Assembly: GCF_040100845.1 (NCBI RefSeq)
Contig: NZ_JAZHSH010000001.1
Coordinates: 1,488,001 to 1,552,000 of the forward strand
Direction: 5' to 3'
DNA from: Chengkuizengella sp. SCS-71B
GTDB taxonomy: Bacteria; Bacillota; Bacilli; Paenibacillales; KCTC-33759
DNA length: 64,000 nt
Part shown: positions 62,134 through 64,000 of the stretch, piece by piece
Numbering within the stretch: the stretch's first letter is position 1
Layout: every line of letters starts with the position of its first letter
Notes under the pieces: generated by a model
Databases searched by the model: none
What the model saw: the letters and a program-made list of their open reading frames with translations, nothing else
What the model was told of the DNA's origin: nothing
Program-made: the position numbers and the translations under genes

Positions 62134-62167
62134 AGCCCCTTTTTCAAGAAAAGGGGCTTTTCGTTTT
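62134..62167 (+). terminator. Riboswitch-controlled terminator
   Basis: AGCCCCTTTT (62134-62143) / AAAAGGGGCT (62149-62158), loop TCAAG, then TTTCGTTTTT. The bases 61930-62130 between aptamer and hairpin have no gene and probably hold the antiterminator. Confidence 0.9.
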
Positions 62168-62197
62168 TAGAATTAGTAAATGGGTGGGTGGTCTTAT

Positions 62198-63304
62198 TTG
62201 AATCAATTAAATGATGAAACTTATATGCGACTAGCCTTACAAATGGCTGAAACGACAAAGGGACAAACTGAAATAAACCCTGTAGTAGGTTGCGTCATTG
62301 TAAAGGAAGGCAGAGTGATCGGTATGGGTGCTCATTTAAAAATGGGTACAGCTCATGCTGAGGTTCAGGCTTTAAAGATGGCTGGGAAAGATGCTGAGGA
62401 TAGTACAGTATATGTAACACTTGAACCATGCAGTCACTATGGTAAAACACCGCCATGTGCTGAACGGTTAATACAAGAAAAGGTAAAACGTGTTGTTGTA
62501 GCATGTACAGATCCTAATCCAAATGTGGCGGGGCGTGGAATTCAAAAATTAAGGAACGCAGGTATCGAGGTGGATGTCGGGTTATTAGAACAGGAAGCGC
62601 TTCAATTAAATGAAATATTTAATAAATACATTATAGATAAGATGCCATTTGTTACTTTAAAAACAGCATCAACATTAGATGGTAAAATAGCTTCAAAAAC
62701 AGGAGATAGTAAGTGGATTACGAATGAAAGTTCTCGTGAGTTCGTCCATACGTTACGACACCAACATCAAGCCATTATGGTAGGTGTAGAGACATTGATA
62801 GCAGACGATCCTTCCCTTACGACAAGACTATCTGTTGATGGAATACAACCGATTCGTGTTATTGTGGATTCTAATTTAAGAACTCCCCTTGATGCAAAAG
62901 TGATCCTTGACCAAAACCATAAAACAATATTGTTATCAACTGAAAATGCTTCCTTGGATAAAATCAAACAATTTGAGGAGCTAGGTGTGGAAATCATTAT
63001 GTGCGGCTCAAATGCACAAGTAAACCTGAACCTAGCAATGCAACATCTGGCTGAACAAGGAATTGGGTCTATTTTATTAGAAGGCGGAGGCCGTTTAAAT
63101 GGAGCAATGTTAGAGGCTGAATTAATAGATAAAATCATATTGTTTTACGCTCCAAAAATTATCGGTGGTAACGAAGCACCAACAAATTTTATTTTACCTG
63201 GTTTTAATAAAATGAGTGAAGCAATTGTATTAGAAAACATACGGATTCAAACCTTTGAAAATGATATATGTGTTACAGGGTATCCTAAATATGGAGGTGA
63301 TTAG
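62198..63304 (+). CDS. ribD: Bifunctional riboflavin biosynthesis deaminase/reductase RibD
   Basis: GGGTGGGTGG (62181-62190) fits TTG 62198 (368 residues); ATG 62180 would precede the site. Deaminase domain (about 5-140) has zinc ligands in GTAHAEVQALKMAG and EPCSHYGKTPPCAE. The reductase domain (about 150-368) starts FVTLKTASTLDGKIASKTGD, with LLEGGGRLNGAMLE for NADPH binding. It catalyses the second and third steps from GTP to riboflavin. Four bases separate it from ribE. Confidence 0.94.
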   Translation: MNQLNDETYMRLALQMAETTKGQTEINPVVGCVIVKEGRVIGMGAHLKMGTAHAEVQALKMAGKDAEDSTVYVTLEPCSHYGKTPPCAERLIQEKVKRVVVACTDPNPNVAGRGIQKLRNAGIEVDVGLLEQEALQLNEIFNKYIIDKMPFVTLKTASTLDGKIASKTGDSKWITNESSREFVHTLRHQHQAIMVGVETLIADDPSLTTRLSVDGIQPIRVIVDSNLRTPLDAKVILDQNHKTILLSTENASLDKIKQFEELGVEIIMCGSNAQVNLNLAMQHLAEQGIGSILLEGGGRLNGAMLEAELIDKIILFYAPKIIGGNEAPTNFILPGFNKMSEAIVLENIRIQTFENDICVTGYPKYGGD

Positions 63305-63308
63305 CTAA

Positions 63309-63968
63309 ATGTTTACTGGAATTATAGAAGAAATTGGAATAATTAAAAATATTTCAAAGCAATCACAAAGCATGATTATTTCAATTAATAGCAAAAAAAT
63401 GCTTGAAGATATCCACCTTGGGGACAGTATTTCAGTAAATGGAGTTTGTTTGACAGTAACTCAATTTAACTCTTCTTCATTTACGATGGACGTAATGCCT
63501 GAAACTTTTAGAAAAACGAGTTTATCTCAATTATCCGCTGGTTCCAAAGTGAATCTAGAAAGAGCAATGTCAGCCAATGGACGATTTGGCGGCCATATTG
63601 TTCAAGGACATGTAGATAGTACAGGCATTATAAAAAATAGGGAAGATGAAGAGAATTCAGTTGTTTTTACGATAGAACCCGATCAACAGGAAATTTTTAA
63701 GTATATAATCCCACAAGGTTCTATTACATTAGATGGTATTAGCCTTACGTTAGTGAAAGTTACTAATTCAACTTTTAGTGTATCAATAATCCCTCATACT
63801 CTAGAACAGACGATTTTACAGCAAAAATTCATAGGAGATAAGTTGAATATAGAAGCAGATATCTTAGGAAAATATATCCATAATTTGTTAAATGGAAATA
63901 AACAACAAAATAATCAAGACAGCAATAATATTTCAAAACAGATGCTGATAGAAAATGGATTTATATAA
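63309..63968 (+). CDS. ribE: Riboflavin synthase alpha chain
   Basis: 219 residues, AGGTGATTAG upstream. Two lumazine-binding repeats: the first opens MFTGIIEEIGIIKNI, and the second contains GGHIVQGHVDSTGIIKN. Motifs GDSISVNGVCLTVT and GSITLDGISLTLV mark the active sites of the two halves. It dismutates two lumazines to riboflavin. The gene is complete; the last 32 bases of the window hold nothing further, and ribBA/ribH probably follow outside. Confidence 0.95.
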   Translation: MFTGIIEEIGIIKNISKQSQSMIISINSKKMLEDIHLGDSISVNGVCLTVTQFNSSSFTMDVMPETFRKTSLSQLSAGSKVNLERAMSANGRFGGHIVQGHVDSTGIIKNREDEENSVVFTIEPDQQEIFKYIIPQGSITLDGISLTLVKVTNSTFSVSIIPHTLEQTILQQKFIGDKLNIEADILGKYIHNLLNGNKQQNNQDSNNISKQMLIENGFI

Positions 63969-64000
63969 CTATTACCCAAAAAAGTGAAGATCACCAACAG

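Noticed and set aside
1-64000. CRISPR arrays, tRNA or rRNA genes, insertion sequences, phage genes
   Set aside because: No spaced direct repeats of CRISPR type, cloverleaf-like sequence, transposase frame or terminal inverted repeat was seen; the only clear tandem array is coding (34773-35024).

Overview
The window is AT-rich chromosomal DNA from an endospore-forming member of the Bacillales. Evidence for this is the presence of spo0A, spoIVB, spoIIM, spoIIAA-spoIIAB-sigF, spoVAA/AB/AF, dacF and an mciZ-like gene, strong Shine-Dalgarno sites, and frequent TTG/GTG starts. The order dxs - tlyA - argR - recN - spoIVB - spo0A - steA-like - branched-chain keto-acid dehydrogenase, and later nudF - endonuclease Q-like - spoIIM - fur and deoB - punA - pdp - dacF - spoIIA - lysA - ribDE, resembles Paenibacillaceae. 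A low-GC genus such as Chengkuizengella would fit, but that placement is an inference. I saw no tRNA, rRNA, CRISPR array, prophage or insertion sequence.

Layout. 0-12 kb: core genes (3' end of dxs, RNA methyltransferase, arginine repressor, DNA repair, SpoIVB protease, Spo0A), then a spore-surface-like protein, a small CuA-type cupredoxin and a SteA/SteB-like cell-envelope operon with a glycosyltransferase and an MraY-like enzyme. 12-18.5 kb: the E3-E1alpha-E1beta-E2 complex, a minus-strand prli42 gene missed by length cut-offs, and a PepT-like peptidase. 18.5-26.7 kb: a DUF2569 protein, an XRE-cupin regulator divergent from azlCD, a secreted protein made of about ten Rho-N/SAP-like repeats, DUF3866, mciZ, nudF, an endonuclease Q-like gene and spoIIM. 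26.7-38.2 kb: fur, then accessory genes where xerD would normally be expected: ald, a soluble chemotaxis-type signalling protein, a yqkK-like gene, a frameshifted LacI regulator beside a mannonate dehydratase-family gene, a two-component system, a DM13 protein with six 42-bp tandem repeats followed by a cytochrome-b/Tat/molybdopterin fusion oxidoreductase, and DUF418. 38.2-43.9 kb: nucleoside salvage (deoB, punA, pdp) interrupted by a beta-propeller membrane protein with its own promoter. 44-47 kb: an ABC exporter with a TetR regulator. 47.3-54.9 kb: sporulation block and lysA. 54.9-61.3 kb: DUF975, AdaA, an MFS exporter, an immune-inhibitor-A-type protease and an ArsR-SRPBCC fusion. 61.3-64 kb: an FMN riboswitch with terminator and ribDE.

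Regulation readable from sequence: sigma-H promoters with Spo0A boxes before spo0A and spoIIAA, a sigma-E-like promoter before spoIIM, two SOS boxes before recN, cre/LacI-like palindromes around the lacI-manD pair, a TetR-type operator before the ABC operon, and a Fur-box-like site far upstream of ribDE. Most of the window is ordinary core genome. The less-explained items are the ten-repeat secreted protein, the short leader reading frames before recN and the protease gene, the mciZ gene running antisense into its neighbour, and the DM13/molybdopterin redox pair. I did not find a clearly new multi-gene system.
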